Of a DNA stretch of 6,484 bases, positions 6,163-6,484 are shown one piece after another. Position numbers and translations under genes: made by a program. Location of the stretch: positions 46,355 to 52,838 of the forward strand of contig DGYK01000014.1 of assembly GCA_002398365.1 (NCBI GenBank). Direction: 5' to 3'. Under the pieces are notes generated by a model. That model did not search any database. It had not been told where the DNA came from and saw only the letters and a list, made by a program, of their open reading frames with translations. The stretch is from Flammeovirgaceae bacterium UBA5008. Lineage in GTDB: Bacteria; Bacteroidota; Bacteroidia; Cytophagales; Cyclobacteriaceae. Position 1 is the stretch's first letter. Each line of letters starts with the position of its first letter.

Positions 6163-6484
6163 TATCTCAATATTTCGTAAAGAACATAAGTGAGATCATA
6201 GACTTTATCAATACTATTATGTGGGATGACGTAGGCAAATTTATCATGGCCTTCGTTGATAAATTTTTGTGCATTTTCAGGTTTGCTTAAGCTAAGACCT
6301 TGTGCTGAAACACCTATGATCCTAACACTTTCATCGCTCCAATTTGAACGTAGGAATTGACTGAACATTGGCAAGGCTTTTTCTAAAATTTCAGTTGGCG
6401 TTTCCTTGTTCGTATTAAGTTCATCCCAACAAGTTAAAGCAATAACAATTTTTGGAGTGCCATGTTTGGTAGTCATTCCCACCA
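6162..6484 (-). CDS. DO-GTPase-type protein, C-terminal part, cut by the right window edge
   Basis: The frame is open from the right edge to TAA at 6162. A GTG at 6482 could be read as a start but is almost certainly internal, because the visible part begins late in a GTPase fold. The strand KIVIALTCWDEL carries a G4-like base-recognition motif, TCWD in place of NKxD. It is followed by the helix LPMFSQFLRSNW, then a G5-like IIGVSAQG. The tail HDKFAYVIPHNSIDKVYDLT followed by a helix resembles the end of the double-GTPase (DO-GTPase) proteins encoded beside GAP1. The P-loop (G1) and switch motifs (G2, G3) must lie outside the window, so activity cannot be judged. Contact with the GAP1 gene by a one-base overlap supports a GTPase-GAP1 pair. 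Confidence 0.8.
   Translation of the reverse strand, partial: VGMTTKHGTPKIVIALTCWDELNTNKETPTEILEKALPMFSQFLRSNWSDESVRIIGVSAQGLSLSKPENAQKFINEGHDKFAYVIPHNSIDKVYDLTYVLYEILR

Noticed and set aside
1..6484. CRISPR array, tRNA/rRNA genes or insertion-sequence ends
   Set aside because: I saw no regularly spaced repeats, no cloverleaf or rRNA-like stretch, and no transposase or paired terminal repeats bounding a gene.

Overview
The window is AT-rich and reads as a bacterial accessory or defence island. It holds one tyrosine recombinase flanked by genes of types known from biological-conflict (anti-phage) systems. Nothing in it fixes the taxon. The recombinase start has no Shine-Dalgarno sequence and the other ribosome binding sites are weak or imperfect. 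Together with the low GC this would suit Bacteroidota, but that is only a guess.

Left part (1-628). The minus strand carries the first 158 codons of a Schlafen AlbA_2-type protein that runs off the left edge. It is divergent from the recombinase. The 152-bp spacer between them (477-628) holds a sigma70-like promoter for the recombinase, immediately followed by a 14-bp perfect inverted repeat around a palindromic centre, and three copies of the 9-mer TTTAGTAAA.

Middle (629-2028). A 398-residue tyrosine recombinase with the complete catalytic residue set lies on the plus strand. About 200 bp of convergent intergenic DNA follows it, in which I find no convincing gene or terminator.

Right part (2029-6484). 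A tightly packed minus-strand operon reads, in transcription order: (i) the C-terminal end of a GTPase of the DO-GTPase type (its upstream part is beyond the right edge); (ii) an 836-residue GAP1-type protein (GAP1-N1 head, GAP1-M-like region, long helical body, C-terminal EAD1); (iii) a 357-residue MTN/PNP-fold nucleosidase with its own C-terminal EAD1; (iv) a 169-residue four-helix membrane protein of unknown family. The first three genes overlap (TAATG, then ATGA), so they are almost certainly co-translated; the membrane protein follows after 43 bp.

How they may work together (inference): EADs are small adaptor domains thought to join regulators to effectors by like-with-like contacts. The GTPase and GAP1 protein would be the sensing and switching core. 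GAP1 would recruit the nucleosidase through paired EAD1 domains, and the nucleosidase would cleave a nucleoside or nucleotide, possibly ATP as in the PNP effectors of Detocs-type systems, to stop phage growth. The membrane protein may be a second effector, an anchor or a protective partner, or it may be unrelated.
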